NCBI GenBank assembly: GCA_015057625.1
Contig: SVDZ01000002.1
Location: 385,802 to 449,801, forward strand
DNA: 64,000 nucleotides
Direction of reading: 5' to 3'
From: Lachnospiraceae bacterium
GTDB lineage: Bacteria; Bacillota; Clostridia; Lachnospirales; Lachnospiraceae
Shown here: piece by piece, positions 25,008-33,924 of the stretch
Position numbering within the stretch: position 1 is the first letter of the stretch
How the letters are laid out: the number at the start of each line of letters is the position of its first letter
The notes under the pieces: model-generated
Seen by the model: the letters and a program-made list of their open reading frames with translations, nothing else
Told to the model about the DNA's origin: nothing
Database searches by the model: none
Position numbers and translations under genes: made by a program

Positions 25008-25799
25008 TTATTCATGCAATTTAACAATTGCTTTAACCGGACATTTTTCCATACATGTTCCACATGATTCACATTTACTCTGATCGATGTGAGCAATGTT
25101 GTTTACAAATTCGATTGCCCCGTATTCGCAGTTCTTTGAGCAAAGACCACATCCAATACAACCGTTGCTACATGCTTTTTTTACATCAAGACCTCTGTCC
25201 TTAGAACTACATTTAACAACATATTTAGCTGAATACGGTATAAGTTCAATAAGTTTTTTAGGACATGCTGCAATACATTTTTTACATGCAACACATTTTT
25301 CTTTGTCAACAACGGCCTTTCCATTTATAACATGGATAGCATCAAACTCGCAAGCTTTAACACATGAACCAAGTCCAAGGCAGCCATAACCGCAAGCCTT
25401 TGCGCCGCCTCCGGGAATATTTGAAGCATCATTACAATCTTCATTTCCCACATAGTTGTATTTCTGTTTTGCAGCATCACAGTCTCCTGCACATTTTACA
25501 TATGCAACATATTTGACTGCTTCTGCTTCAATGCCTACTATTTCACCGATTTTCTTTGCACATTCAGCACCGCCTACAGGACATGCGTTTGGCGCGCTCT
25601 CGCCCTTTGCAATGGATTCTGCTAAAGCATCACAACCTGCAAAACCACAACCTCCGCAATTGTTACCCGGAAGCGCTTCTCTTATAGCAATTTCTTTTTC
25701 GTCGACAGGAACTGCAAGGAATTTGCCGGACACAGTTAGCATAATACCTATTATTAATCCAACGCCTCCCACCACGAGGGCTGCATATAATATTTCCAT
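25008..25799 (-). CDS. rnfB: Rnf complex subunit RnfB
   Basis: RnfB is the ferredoxin-side electron carrier of the Rnf complex, which couples ferredoxin:NAD+ oxidoreduction to ion pumping. The 263-residue protein has an N-terminal membrane helix, an Fe-S domain with NNCGGCGFAGCDALAES, and several CxxCxxCxxxC ferredoxin motifs (CVACKKCIAACPK, CIGCGLCSKNCE, CESCGTCMEKCP). It is the last gene of the operon. AGGAGG precedes the ATG. The gene order rnfCDGEAB is the standard one in Clostridia. Confidence 0.96.
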   Translation of the reverse strand: MEILYAALVVGGVGLIIGIMLTVSGKFLAVPVDEKEIAIREALPGNNCGGCGFAGCDALAESIAKGESAPNACPVGGAECAKKIGEIVGIEAEAVKYVAYVKCAGDCDAAKQKYNYVGNEDCNDASNIPGGGAKACGYGCLGLGSCVKACEFDAIHVINGKAVVDKEKCVACKKCIAACPKKLIELIPYSAKYVVKCSSKDRGLDVKKACSNGCIGCGLCSKNCEYGAIEFVNNIAHIDQSKCESCGTCMEKCPVKAIVKLHE

Positions 25800-25811
25800 T
25801 TAAACTACCTC

Positions 25812-26387
25812 CTATATCAATCCTGTAAATCCTGTAAAGGCTATTGCCATTAAACCGGAAGCAATAAGAGTCATCGGAGTTCCTCTAAAAGGTTTTGGAA
25901 TATCGTTTCCTTCACTCTTTTCTCTTATTCCCGCAAGAATAACAATTGCAATTAAAAATCCAACTGATGTTCCAAGCGCACTTGCAAGGCTGGTTGCAAA
26001 ATTATATCCGTTATCGATATTAGAAATTGCAACACCTAAAACTGCACAGTTTGTTGTGATAAGAGGTAAATATACACCAAGTGCTTTGTAAAGAGGTGGT
26101 ATATATTTTTTCAATATCATTTCAACCAACTGAACCAAAGCAGCAATTACAAGAATAAATACTATAGTTTGTAAATATTCAAGATTTAATGGAACTAAGA
26201 TTTTATAAAAAATACCGTAAGTTACTGTGGAAGAAATCATAATAACAAAAATTACGGCAGCTCCCATTCCTGCAGCAGTGTTTGTCTTTTTAGAAACACC
26301 TAAGAAAGGACATAATCCTAAGAACTGGCTGAGAACTACATTGTTTACTAATGCTGTTCCCAAAGCAGTAAGTAATAATCCTGTCAT
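25812..26387 (-). CDS. rnfA: Rnf complex subunit RnfA
   Basis: A 191-residue integral membrane subunit with six hydrophobic segments, opening LLLTALGTALVNNVVLSQFLGLCPFLGVSKK. The Cys in the GLCPFLG segment and the matching NCAVLGVAI in the second half are conserved in RnfA and RnfE, which are homologous inverted-topology partners that hold a membrane Fe-S cluster. It starts just after rnfE with AAAGGAGG upstream. Confidence 0.96.
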   Translation of the reverse strand: MTGLLLTALGTALVNNVVLSQFLGLCPFLGVSKKTNTAAGMGAAVIFVIMISSTVTYGIFYKILVPLNLEYLQTIVFILVIAALVQLVEMILKKYIPPLYKALGVYLPLITTNCAVLGVAISNIDNGYNFATSLASALGTSVGFLIAIVILAGIREKSEGNDIPKPFRGTPMTLIASGLMAIAFTGFTGLI

Positions 26388-26388
26388 A

Positions 26389-27054
26389 TTAGTTTTCCTC
26401 CTTTATTTCAGTGTCACATCCGCTACATCCGGCACAGCCGTCGGCACATGTCTTTCTAGGCTTTTTGCCTGCTTTAAGTCTCAAATAATTTTGTGTAGCT
26501 ACGAGTGCAGCCAACACGAAGAAAGCTCCTGGGGCCATAACAAAAATAGTTATTCCGTCCCATCCGGGAATATCAATCCCAAGAATAGTTCCGGCACCGA
26601 TTATTTCTCTGAAAGCTCCCAAGATAGATAGTGCTAAAGTAAATCCAAGTCCCATACCCAGACCGTCAAATATTGATGGTAACACAGGATTTTTTGATGC
26701 AAAACTTTCTGCGCGGCCAAGAATAATACAGTTAACTACAATAAGTGGAATGTAAATTCCAAGAGCCTCATTAAGACTTGGTAAATATGCCTGTAATAAA
26801 AACTGAAGTATTGTAACGAAACTGGCTACAATAACGATAAATGCCGGAACACGAACACCATTAGGTATTATTTTTCTAAGTAATGAAATTACAAAGTTCG
26901 ACATTACAAGTACCACCAATGTACTGAGTCCCATACCTGCTCCGTTAAATAATGAAGATGTAACAGCCAATGTAGGACACATTCCGAGGATAAGAACGAA
27001 GGTTGGATTTTCTTTTATAATTCCATTATAAAGCTGTTTTAAACAACTATTCAT
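26389..27054 (-). CDS. rnfE: Rnf complex subunit RnfE
   Basis: A 221-residue membrane subunit homologous to RnfA, with LILGMCPTLAVTSS near residue 23 and NCIILGRAESFA near 108, each supplying a conserved Cys. The start is the ATG after GGAGGTGAGG, overlapping rnfG by 8 bases. The C-terminus carries an extra short Cys-rich tail (KTCADGCAGCSGCDTE) with four cysteines, beyond the usual end of the family. The tail is cytoplasmic by the expected topology and could bind metal; that is inference. Confidence 0.94.
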   Translation of the reverse strand: MNSCLKQLYNGIIKENPTFVLILGMCPTLAVTSSLFNGAGMGLSTLVVLVMSNFVISLLRKIIPNGVRVPAFIVIVASFVTILQFLLQAYLPSLNEALGIYIPLIVVNCIILGRAESFASKNPVLPSIFDGLGMGLGFTLALSILGAFREIIGAGTILGIDIPGWDGITIFVMAPGAFFVLAALVATQNYLRLKAGKKPRKTCADGCAGCSGCDTEIKEEN

Positions 27055-27700
27055 TTTCCTCACCTCCATTAATATACTTAAAGCAACTTATAGCTGCGGT
27101 TGTAGCATTTGTTACAGCATTTGAAGTGATTGTCGCACCGCTTAATGCATCAATCTCATTTTCTGTAGAAGCTCCTGATTTTGAATATTTGAAATAATCA
27201 ACTTTTTTATTTTTAAATTGGTTGGTGAACGACTCCTCTTTGGCTCTCATACCAAGACCCGGAGTCTCATTTAATGATAAATATGAAATTCCATAAACAG
27301 TCTGGTCGTTTCCAATGCCCACAGATAAAGTGACTTTTCCACCGTAAGCTTCGTTGTCAGTTACAGTAATTACGTAACCCATAAGTTCGCCGTTTTTATC
27401 TAAAGCTTCAATTATTTCTTCAATATTTGCGTTTACTGAAGCATTAGGATAATCAGAATCATTCTTTCTGTTTTCCTTATCTGATTTTTCTATAAATTCG
27501 TCAATTTCGTCAAAATCTTTAATGTCTGAGTTTTTGAAACTGTCAGCGTCAGGAAATACAGTTTTATAGGCAGATGCTTTGGTTTTTGATTCCTGCTCTG
27601 CTCTTGCTTCTTTTGTAACATTAAAAATATATCCAAGGCTCAGTCCTGAAACAAGAGTGATAACAAGAAGAATTAATGTATCTTTAATTATATTTTTCAT
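27047..27700 (-). CDS. rnfG: Rnf complex subunit RnfG (FMN-binding)
   Basis: A 217-residue protein with one N-terminal membrane helix and an external FMN-binding domain. The covalent flavin attachment motif SGATITSNAV lies near residue 185, the Thr in GAT(I)T being the expected phosphoester site. The FMN-domain segment TPGLGMRAKE lies before it. I start it at MKNIIKD, where GGAGGCAGACA precedes the ATG; the longer frame upstream overlaps rnfD without homology. Confidence 0.95.
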   Translation of the reverse strand: MKNIIKDTLILLVITLVSGLSLGYIFNVTKEARAEQESKTKASAYKTVFPDADSFKNSDIKDFDEIDEFIEKSDKENRKNDSDYPNASVNANIEEIIEALDKNGELMGYVITVTDNEAYGGKVTLSVGIGNDQTVYGISYLSLNETPGLGMRAKEESFTNQFKNKKVDYFKYSKSGASTENEIDALSGATITSNAVTNATTAAISCFKYINGGEENE

Positions 27701-27710
27701 TGTCTGCCTC

Positions 27711-28670
27711 CTATTCTTTTTCAAGACCAAATGCTTTTGGAATTGTAATATTTTCAATTAAAGGAACTAATAGATTACAGAATATAATAGCGAAGGATAC
27801 ACCCTCTGCAGTATTTCCAAATGTTCTAAAAATAGCAGTGAGAAAACCTAAACATATTCCGTAAATATATTTTCCTGAAACAGTGATTGGTGAAGTTGAG
27901 TAATCAGTCGCCATAAAGAAGGCTCCAAAGATCAAGCCACCACCACAAAGATGCTTAAGTAAGAATTCTGCATCAAATCCGTTTCCTGAGAACAATACTA
28001 TTAAAATTGCAAATGAAACTATATATGTAAGCGGAATTCTTAAATCAATTATTTTTCTTACTGAAAGATATAATGCTCCGATTAAAAGAGCAATCACACT
28101 GGTCTCACCGATTGTACCGGAATGATTTCCTATAAACATAGTGAGGAGATCAGGGTTTGCACCGTTTTTAAGTGCTGTAAGAGGTGTGGCTGATGATACT
28201 CCGTCCACAGCTGCCACTTTTTCAGGAACAAAAGCTGTCATCTGTTTTGCGAATGACAAAACAAGAAAACATCTCGCTCCAAGAGCAGGATTCATGAAGT
28301 TCTGTCCAAGACCTCCGAATAACTGTTTTACAACTATAATTGCAAAAACACTACCGATAACTGTCATCCAAATAGGAAATGTAACAGGTAGATTCAATGC
28401 TAAGATCATACCGGTAACTACAGCACTAAAGTCATCAATAGTTTGCTGTCTTTTTATAATTCTGTTGTAGACGTATTCTGATAATACACAACTTCCAACA
28501 CAGACCATAATTAAAAGGAATGCTCTGAATGAGTAAAACGAACCAAAAAGCATTCCGGCATTTATAATACCAAAAAGCGCAGCAGGTATCATGGCGATTA
28601 TTACATCAATCATTATTCTGTTTGTTGTAAGTTTTGCTTTTACGTGTGGACTTGATGAAACATAATACAT
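27711..28670 (-). CDS. rnfD: Rnf complex subunit RnfD
   Basis: A 319-residue membrane subunit with nine or ten hydrophobic helices, starting MYYVSSSPHVKAKLTTNRIM. The flavin site SSATPLTALKNG near residue 160 supplies the Thr that carries covalent FMN in this family. The C-terminal MATDYSTSPITVSGKYIYG block is also conserved. The start is the ATG after GGGTGAG; a longer frame into rnfC is not supported. Confidence 0.95.
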   Translation of the reverse strand: MYYVSSSPHVKAKLTTNRIMIDVIIAMIPAALFGIINAGMLFGSFYSFRAFLLIMVCVGSCVLSEYVYNRIIKRQQTIDDFSAVVTGMILALNLPVTFPIWMTVIGSVFAIIVVKQLFGGLGQNFMNPALGARCFLVLSFAKQMTAFVPEKVAAVDGVSSATPLTALKNGANPDLLTMFIGNHSGTIGETSVIALLIGALYLSVRKIIDLRIPLTYIVSFAILIVLFSGNGFDAEFLLKHLCGGGLIFGAFFMATDYSTSPITVSGKYIYGICLGFLTAIFRTFGNTAEGVSFAIIFCNLLVPLIENITIPKAFGLEKE

Positions 28671-28681
28671 TATACTCACCC

Positions 28682-30013
28682 TTACCCTTTCTTCCTGTCT
28701 GCAATAATTGCTCTTTTCATGGTTCTTACAGACTGTGTAATATTTCTTCTTGCAGGACATACATAATTACATGTACCGCATTCAATACATTCCATTCCGT
28801 TATATCTAAGGAACATCTCTTTATCATTTAAATGAGCCGCCTGTGCAAGTTTGGCACAAACGAGTCCTTCAGGACACACTTTCACACACATACCACAGTT
28901 GAGACAATTAGTCATCTTTGCAGCTTTCACCTCATCATGCATAAACGCAAGTAATGAAGACGAACCCTTCATTACAGGAACGTCTGTATTGAAAAGTGCC
29001 TGGCCCATCATCGGCCCACCGGAGATGATTTTTTCAACGTTTTCATCCATTCCACCGGCTTCTTCGATAACCTGAGAATGACTTGTTCCAAACGGAACAA
29101 TGAGATTACATGGATTTTTAATACCATCGCCTGATACAGTCACGATACGCTCAGTTAAAGGTTTTCCTTCTTTTACGGCCCTGTAAACATTGTATACAGT
29201 GTCAACATTGTCAACTATACAACCAGCGTCTGCAGGTAGTTTTTTAGAGTTGATTTTTCTTCCTGTAACTGCATAAATAATGTGACGCTCTGAACCTTGT
29301 GGGTATTTAGTCTTTAATGCTTTAACTTCTATGTTTTCATAATTTGCAGTAAGCTTGGCAAGGTTATCAATAACATCAGGTTTATTGTCTTCAATTGCAA
29401 TAACACCCTTAGCGTTGTCAAATAACTTTAATATGATATCTAATCCCTCAATAAGTTCTTTTGGATTTTCAATCATTCTTCTGTAATCAGCTGTGATATA
29501 TGGCTCGCACTCTGCCGCATTAACAATAACATAATCTATTGCTGATTCGTCTTTTGGTGAGAGTTTTACATGGGTTGGAAAACATGCTCCACCAAGCCCC
29601 ACTAATCCAGCCTCTTTAACAGCTTCTCGTATAGCTTCTTTAAGAGCCTGTTTATCACAGATCTCAAGTATGTTTTTGTTTTCATATTTGATTTCTTCGT
29701 ACAATTCGTCATTTTCAATTACAATACTCATAACTTTAGTACCGTTTGTTACAAGTCTTGGCTCTATTTTTTTGACAGTTCCGGAAACTGAAGAATGAAT
29801 ATTGGCTGATACAAAGCCTGTTGCCTCAGCAATCTTTTGACCTTTAAGAACGCGGTCACCTATTTTTACCATAGGTGTGGCAGGCGCACCGATATGCTGC
29901 GAAGTAGGAATTACCACTTCACCCTTTGGATTTATTTTTCTGGTTGCAACATCCTTAGTTAATTCTTTTCCGTCATAAGGATGAACGCCACCTTTAAAAG
30001 TTAATTTGGACAT
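28682..30013 (-). CDS. rnfC: Rnf complex subunit RnfC (NADH-binding)
   Basis: A 443-residue peripheral subunit, first gene of the rnf operon. It opens with the RnfC barrel (LTFKGGVHPYDGKELT). It has the Gly-rich nucleotide-binding region GLVGLGGACFPTHVKLSP and VNAAECEPYITADYR as in Nqo1-type NADH sites. Two [4Fe-4S] motifs close the protein (CLNCGMCVKVCPEGL and CIECGTCNYVCPARR). A promoter lies about 60 bases upstream of the ATG. Confidence 0.96.
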   Translation of the reverse strand: MSKLTFKGGVHPYDGKELTKDVATRKINPKGEVVIPTSQHIGAPATPMVKIGDRVLKGQKIAEATGFVSANIHSSVSGTVKKIEPRLVTNGTKVMSIVIENDELYEEIKYENKNILEICDKQALKEAIREAVKEAGLVGLGGACFPTHVKLSPKDESAIDYVIVNAAECEPYITADYRRMIENPKELIEGLDIILKLFDNAKGVIAIEDNKPDVIDNLAKLTANYENIEVKALKTKYPQGSERHIIYAVTGRKINSKKLPADAGCIVDNVDTVYNVYRAVKEGKPLTERIVTVSGDGIKNPCNLIVPFGTSHSQVIEEAGGMDENVEKIISGGPMMGQALFNTDVPVMKGSSSLLAFMHDEVKAAKMTNCLNCGMCVKVCPEGLVCAKLAQAAHLNDKEMFLRYNGMECIECGTCNYVCPARRNITQSVRTMKRAIIADRKKG

Positions 30014-30069
30014 TTAATATACCCTCATTTCATATTATTTTACTAATTCACTCATAAACACCCATTATG

Positions 30070-30097
30070 ATTATAAACAATTATGCTTATTTTTCAA
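30070..30097 (-). promoter_or_regulatory. Promoter of the rnf operon
   Basis: On the minus strand TTGAAA (complement of 30092-30097) and a perfect TATAAT (complement of 30070-30075) are separated by 16 bases, upstream of rnfC in the divergent intergenic region. Confidence 0.65.
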
Positions 30098-30132
30098 CGA
30101 TAATTACAAAAATATGATAAAATAAATTCCGT

Positions 30133-30147
30133 AAGTGCGAAGCACTT
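30133..30147. repeat. GCGAAGC mini-hairpin
   Basis: AAGTGC-GAA-GCACTT is a perfect 6-bp stem with a GAA triloop, containing the heptamer GCGAAGC known to form an unusually stable single-strand DNA hairpin. It lies 33 bases before the start of the plus-strand nuclease gene. The same heptamer recurs at 39160-39422. Confidence 0.55.
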
Positions 30148-30179
30148 CTCATTATTAGTATTATTATAGGGAGTTTGAA

Positions 30180-31289
30180 ATGATAATCGTCCAAGATAAT
30201 GTTGTTAATGATATAGAATATGATTTATCAAAAATAACTGATAAAAATAAAATTATATATTTTGATATAGAAACTACCGGCTTTTCCAGAAAATACAATC
30301 ACGTATATCTTATAGGTTGCATGTTTTATAAAGATGATTGTTTGAATTGTGTACAATATTTTGCCGAAAATAAGGAAGATGAAAAGAATATACTGAAGGA
30401 ATTTCATACTTTACTTCAAAAATATACTACTGTCATTCACTTTAACGGAGCTTCCTTTGATATGCCATTTGTGGTTGAACGCGGAAAAAAATACGGAATT
30501 GAATTTGATTTTTCCAAATTTGAAAGCATAGATATTTATAAATCAGCAAAACCTTTTGCTAAATTATTTGACATGGATAACACTAAGCAAAAATCCTTCG
30601 AACTACTAATGAATATCACAAGAAAAGATCCATATAACGGAGGACAACTTATAGATATATATAATAAATATACTGAAACAGAAGATCAAAATTTACTATC
30701 GCCACTTCTATTACATAATCTGGAAGACGTTATATATATGGGCACACTCACAAGTCTGCTATCCTTCAATGATTTAATGGAGGGTTCCTATGATATTGAA
30801 AGTTTTGATATTTCAACTCAAAGAGACATTAATTCAAATCAATTTAGAGAACTACAGATAACTATATACCTTAATAACAGTTTAGGCTTAAAACATTCTA
30901 TAAAAAATGATAGTTATTATATTTCAATAAATAATAAAAAAATATATATTTCAGTTCCTTCAACAAACTGTGAATTAAAGTATTTTTTCCCTAATTATAA
31001 GGACTACTATTATCTTCCAAATGAAGATATGGCTGTTCATAAAAGTGTATCGGCTTATGTAGATAAGAATTATAGAGAAAAAGCCACGCCGCAAAACTGC
31101 TATGTAAAAAGAGTTATGGATTTTATTCCTGTCTTTAATTATACAGAATCGGCTTTTGGAGAATTGTTTAAAGATGACGTAAAAAACAAAAACAGTTATA
31201 TCAATATTGATAATATAAATAATTCTAACATCGCTGATTATGTAAAAATAATAATTAATGCCAATATGCAATTTATAAAACCCCGATAG
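30180..31289 (+). CDS. RNase H-like/YprB-type DEDD exonuclease
   Basis: A 369-residue protein whose first 190 residues form a DnaQ-like 3'-5' exonuclease fold. ExoI is IIYFDIETTGFS (DxE near residue 36), ExoII is HFNGASFDMPF (N and D near residue 97), and the HNLEDV segment near 180 supplies the ExoIII H and D. This matches the YprB (RNase_H_2) family, usually paired with a YprA-like helicase, which is not present here. The C-terminal 170 residues have no recognised domain. GGGAG precedes the ATG. The stop codon lies within the downstream terminator stem. Confidence 0.8.
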   Translation: MIIVQDNVVNDIEYDLSKITDKNKIIYFDIETTGFSRKYNHVYLIGCMFYKDDCLNCVQYFAENKEDEKNILKEFHTLLQKYTTVIHFNGASFDMPFVVERGKKYGIEFDFSKFESIDIYKSAKPFAKLFDMDNTKQKSFELLMNITRKDPYNGGQLIDIYNKYTETEDQNLLSPLLLHNLEDVIYMGTLTSLLSFNDLMEGSYDIESFDISTQRDINSNQFRELQITIYLNNSLGLKHSIKNDSYYISINNKKIYISVPSTNCELKYFFPNYKDYYYLPNEDMAVHKSVSAYVDKNYREKATPQNCYVKRVMDFIPVFNYTESAFGELFKDDVKNKNSYINIDNINNSNIADYVKIIINANMQFIKPR

Positions 31290-31313
31290 AAAAAACTATC
31301 GGGGTCCTTTTTA
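31281..31313. terminator. Bidirectional terminator between the nuclease and SASP genes
   Basis: CCCCGATAG (31281-31289) pairs with CTATCGGGG (31296-31304) around an A6 loop. A T-run follows on the plus strand and an A/T-rich stretch on the minus strand, so it can serve both converging genes. Confidence 0.85.
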
Positions 31314-31317
31314 ATGA

Positions 31318-31524
31318 CTATCTGTTTGCCATTTCTCTTTCCTGAGCTTCAATCATTTTCTTAACCATGTTTCCGCCAATTGATCCGGCCTGAGCAGATG
31401 TTAAGTTTCCGTTATAACCATCTGAAAGAGGTACACCAATTTCATTGGCAACTTCCATTTTGAATCTGTTCATCGCTGATTTAGCCTCAGGTACATTTGT
31501 TCCATTGCTTGTTGAGTTATTCAT
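31318..31524 (-). CDS. Small acid-soluble spore protein, alpha/beta type
   Basis: A 68-residue SASP that coats spore DNA and protects it from UV and heat. It has the family core AKSAMNRFKMEVANEIGVPL with the GPR protease cleavage site after the Glu of EIG. The C-terminal block AGSIGGNMVKKMIEAQE is also typical. I start it at MNNSTSNGTN, following GGAGGGG. It is direct evidence of a spore former. A clear sigma-G promoter was not identified upstream. Confidence 0.96.
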   Translation of the reverse strand: MNNSTSNGTNVPEAKSAMNRFKMEVANEIGVPLSDGYNGNLTSAQAGSIGGNMVKKMIEAQEREMANR

Positions 31525-31576
31525 ATCAAACCCCTCCATAATAATAAATTAATTGATAAATTTAATATTAAATTTA

Positions 31577-31600
31577 AATGTAATAATTATTTATTACATT
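31577..31600. promoter_or_regulatory. Perfect 24-bp palindrome upstream of the SASP gene
   Basis: AATGTAATAA-TTAT-TTATTACATT is a perfect 10+4+10 palindrome, 53 bases upstream of the SASP start and about as far past the mutarotase-like gene stop. It may be an operator or a weak terminator of neither gene; it has no T-run of note. Confidence 0.5.
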
Positions 31601-31655
31601 CTTATTATGGATAAAAAAATGATAAATAAACTGGTAACTTGTAGTAAATTGGTAA

Positions 31656-32531
31656 TTAATTGAAAATAATCGAGTATTTCTGATTAAACTCGTCTTTTGA
31701 ATTTAATTTATTAATATATTCCTTATCCTCAAAATTGCCATCAAATGTCGTGTAATCACATCTACCACACCAAGGTTCAATACACATAAATGGTGCTTTT
31801 TTATTTGCAGGTGACCACAAAGCGAATAAAGGCATATCAAATTCTACAGTTATATATGGAGTTTTGTCCGAATGTAATATACTTACCTTTGAAACATTGC
31901 TGTTCTCAAAAACAAGGGCATCATTATTGAATGTGTTTTCATCAACAGTAAATCGCCCTTCATTCAAAGATAAAGTGTGCTCGATTCCTTTGACAATGCA
32001 GCCTGAATTAACATCAATTTCTCCGTAAGTCAAATCTTTATCTGAATCCATCTCAATCATATATTCATACGAATCACTTTCGGGATAATAAAATGCAGGA
32101 TGTCCTCCAATAGAAAAATATATTTTTTCGTCAGAAGGATTTTCTATCTTCCATAAAACTTCTAATTTTCTTCCGTTTAACTTATAACCGATATGAAGAA
32201 TGAATTCAAATGGATACATTTCTAAAGTTTTTTCAGATGATTGAAATACAAACCATACTTCCTGATCAGAGATTTTTTCTAATTCAAATTCATTATCTCT
32301 TGCAAATCCATGCTGTCCCATGGTATATACTTTTCCTTTGTATCGCATTTCTTTATTTTTTAAGATTCCAACAATAGGAAATAATACAGGACTTTGACGA
32401 TTCCAAAAAGTAGCATCTCCACACCAAATATATTCATGATTAGTTTTGTTATCTTTAATGCTGGAAATTTCAGCACCAAAACTATTTACTGAAACTGTAA
32501 GTTCATCATTTTTAATAGTATATTTATCCAT
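31656..32531 (-). CDS. Aldose 1-epimerase family protein (LacX-like)
   Basis: A 291-residue galactose-mutarotase-fold protein. The opening ITSIKDN-like SFGAEISSIKDN, the segment WNRQSPVLFPIVG, the Arg/His block MGQHGFARD and the catalytic-Glu region (CIEPWCGRCDYT) place it in the LacX/YeaD subgroup. Such proteins act on hexose phosphates or free sugars; the substrate is not known here. I start it at MDKYTIKN after GTGAGG; the murF stop lies 2 bases inside this start, so the two genes are coupled. Confidence 0.85.
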   Translation of the reverse strand: MDKYTIKNDELTVSVNSFGAEISSIKDNKTNHEYIWCGDATFWNRQSPVLFPIVGILKNKEMRYKGKVYTMGQHGFARDNEFELEKISDQEVWFVFQSSEKTLEMYPFEFILHIGYKLNGRKLEVLWKIENPSDEKIYFSIGGHPAFYYPESDSYEYMIEMDSDKDLTYGEIDVNSGCIVKGIEHTLSLNEGRFTVDENTFNNDALVFENSNVSKVSILHSDKTPYITVEFDMPLFALWSPANKKAPFMCIEPWCGRCDYTTFDGNFEDKEYINKLNSKDEFNQKYSIIFN

Positions 32532-32532
32532 A

Positions 32533-33909
32533 TTAGGCCTCACTTAATATCTTTACAATTTCTTTAAATTTCATTCCATTAGACGCTTTGACTAAGACAA
32601 TGTCATCTTTCTTTAGCAGATTGAAAAGATTGTCTATCAATTCCTGTTTATCGTTGAAATAATAAAGATTTTCTTTTTTCGTTTTTTTAATTGAATCATA
32701 GATGAATTTAGAAAGTCTTCCCACACATATGATTACATCTATATTCTTAGTTGATGCATATTCGCCTACTGATGAATGGAGCTGTTCTTCATTATCGCCA
32801 AGTTCGAACATATCTCCGATAATAGCAACTTTTCTACCGATTGTTTCATCTAAAACATCAAGGGAAGAAATCATCGACATCGGATTTGCATTGTAACAAC
32901 TGTCTATAATAGTATATTTATTATTTTTTATTATTTTGTTCCTACCGTCTATTGTCTCAAGAGACTGAATTCCTTTGTCAATTTCTTCGTTTGTCATACC
33001 AAGACTTTTTGCTATACACGTCGCTGCCAGTGAATGATTTACCATATGTTTTCCGGCAACCGGAATTCTAGTATCAAAGCTTTCGCCATTATAATTGATT
33101 GTCAATGTAGTTCCTAAAATACCATTGGATTTTACATTGGTTGCATTGATTGATCTGTTTGAATTTTGACCGTAAAATACAATCTTACGATTTGCAGTAG
33201 GTTTGATTGTTGCTAATTTTTCATCATCACCATTTAAAACAACAAGCGCATCATCTTTTGCAAAATCAAAAATTTCAGATTTTGCCTTTAATACTCCGTC
33301 TCTATCCTTGAGATTTTCCAAATGACAATCACCAATGTTTGTTATTACACAGATATCCGGTTTTGCAACTTGTGATAATCGGTGCATTTCATTGAAATCG
33401 CTAATACCCATTTCTACTACTGCAACTTCATGACGCTCTCTGATTTGAAGAATCGTAAGAGGCATGCCTATTTCATTATTATAATTTCCGGCAGTTTTAT
33501 GTACACAGAATTTCTGAGAAAGAACCGCTGCTATCATTTCCTTTGTGCTGGTTTTTCCAACTGATCCGGTAATTCCTATAATTTTTGTGTTTATTTGTTC
33601 CCTATAAAATGCTGCAATCTGTTTTAGAGCAACACCAACAGAATCAACTAAAATATATGGCTTATCTTTTATATCAAGTTCTTTTTCTGATAATGTACAA
33701 AGAGCACCTTTTTCAAAAACCTGAGAAATGAATTCGTGACCATCTACAACATTTCCAACAAAAGGAAGATATAAATATCCCTCTTCAATAAGTCTGCTAT
33801 CCTTCTCTACACCTGTAATTTCGATTTGTTCAAGTTCCTTTGGACCATAATATGTGCCGCCACAGGCAGCTGCGATATTTTTTAAGGTCATATTTTTTAA
33901 TGTTTCCAT
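32533..33909 (-). CDS. murF: UDP-N-acetylmuramoyl-tripeptide--D-alanyl-D-alanine ligase
   Basis: MurF adds the D-Ala-D-Ala dipeptide to complete the peptidoglycan stem peptide. The 458-residue protein has the ATP loop GITGSVGKTSTKEM near residue 112, the carbamylated-Lys region NIGDCHLENLKDRDGVLKAKSEI near 195, and the C-terminal DSCYNANPMSM and GDMFELG blocks. AGGAGG precedes the ATG. It sits between recG and the mutarotase-like gene. Its product, a D-Ala-D-Ala-ended precursor, is the type of linkage whose dipeptide the VanX-like enzyme at 61 kb hydrolyses. Confidence 0.95.
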   Translation of the reverse strand: METLKNMTLKNIAAACGGTYYGPKELEQIEITGVEKDSRLIEEGYLYLPFVGNVVDGHEFISQVFEKGALCTLSEKELDIKDKPYILVDSVGVALKQIAAFYREQINTKIIGITGSVGKTSTKEMIAAVLSQKFCVHKTAGNYNNEIGMPLTILQIRERHEVAVVEMGISDFNEMHRLSQVAKPDICVITNIGDCHLENLKDRDGVLKAKSEIFDFAKDDALVVLNGDDEKLATIKPTANRKIVFYGQNSNRSINATNVKSNGILGTTLTINYNGESFDTRIPVAGKHMVNHSLAATCIAKSLGMTNEEIDKGIQSLETIDGRNKIIKNNKYTIIDSCYNANPMSMISSLDVLDETIGRKVAIIGDMFELGDNEEQLHSSVGEYASTKNIDVIICVGRLSKFIYDSIKKTKKENLYYFNDKQELIDNLFNLLKKDDIVLVKASNGMKFKEIVKILSEA

Positions 33910-33924
33910 TTAATCCTCCTGGTA

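Noticed and set aside
31318..31655. Sigma-G promoter of the SASP gene.
   Set aside because: I looked for GAATA/CATACTA-like boxes upstream and found none at an acceptable spacing.
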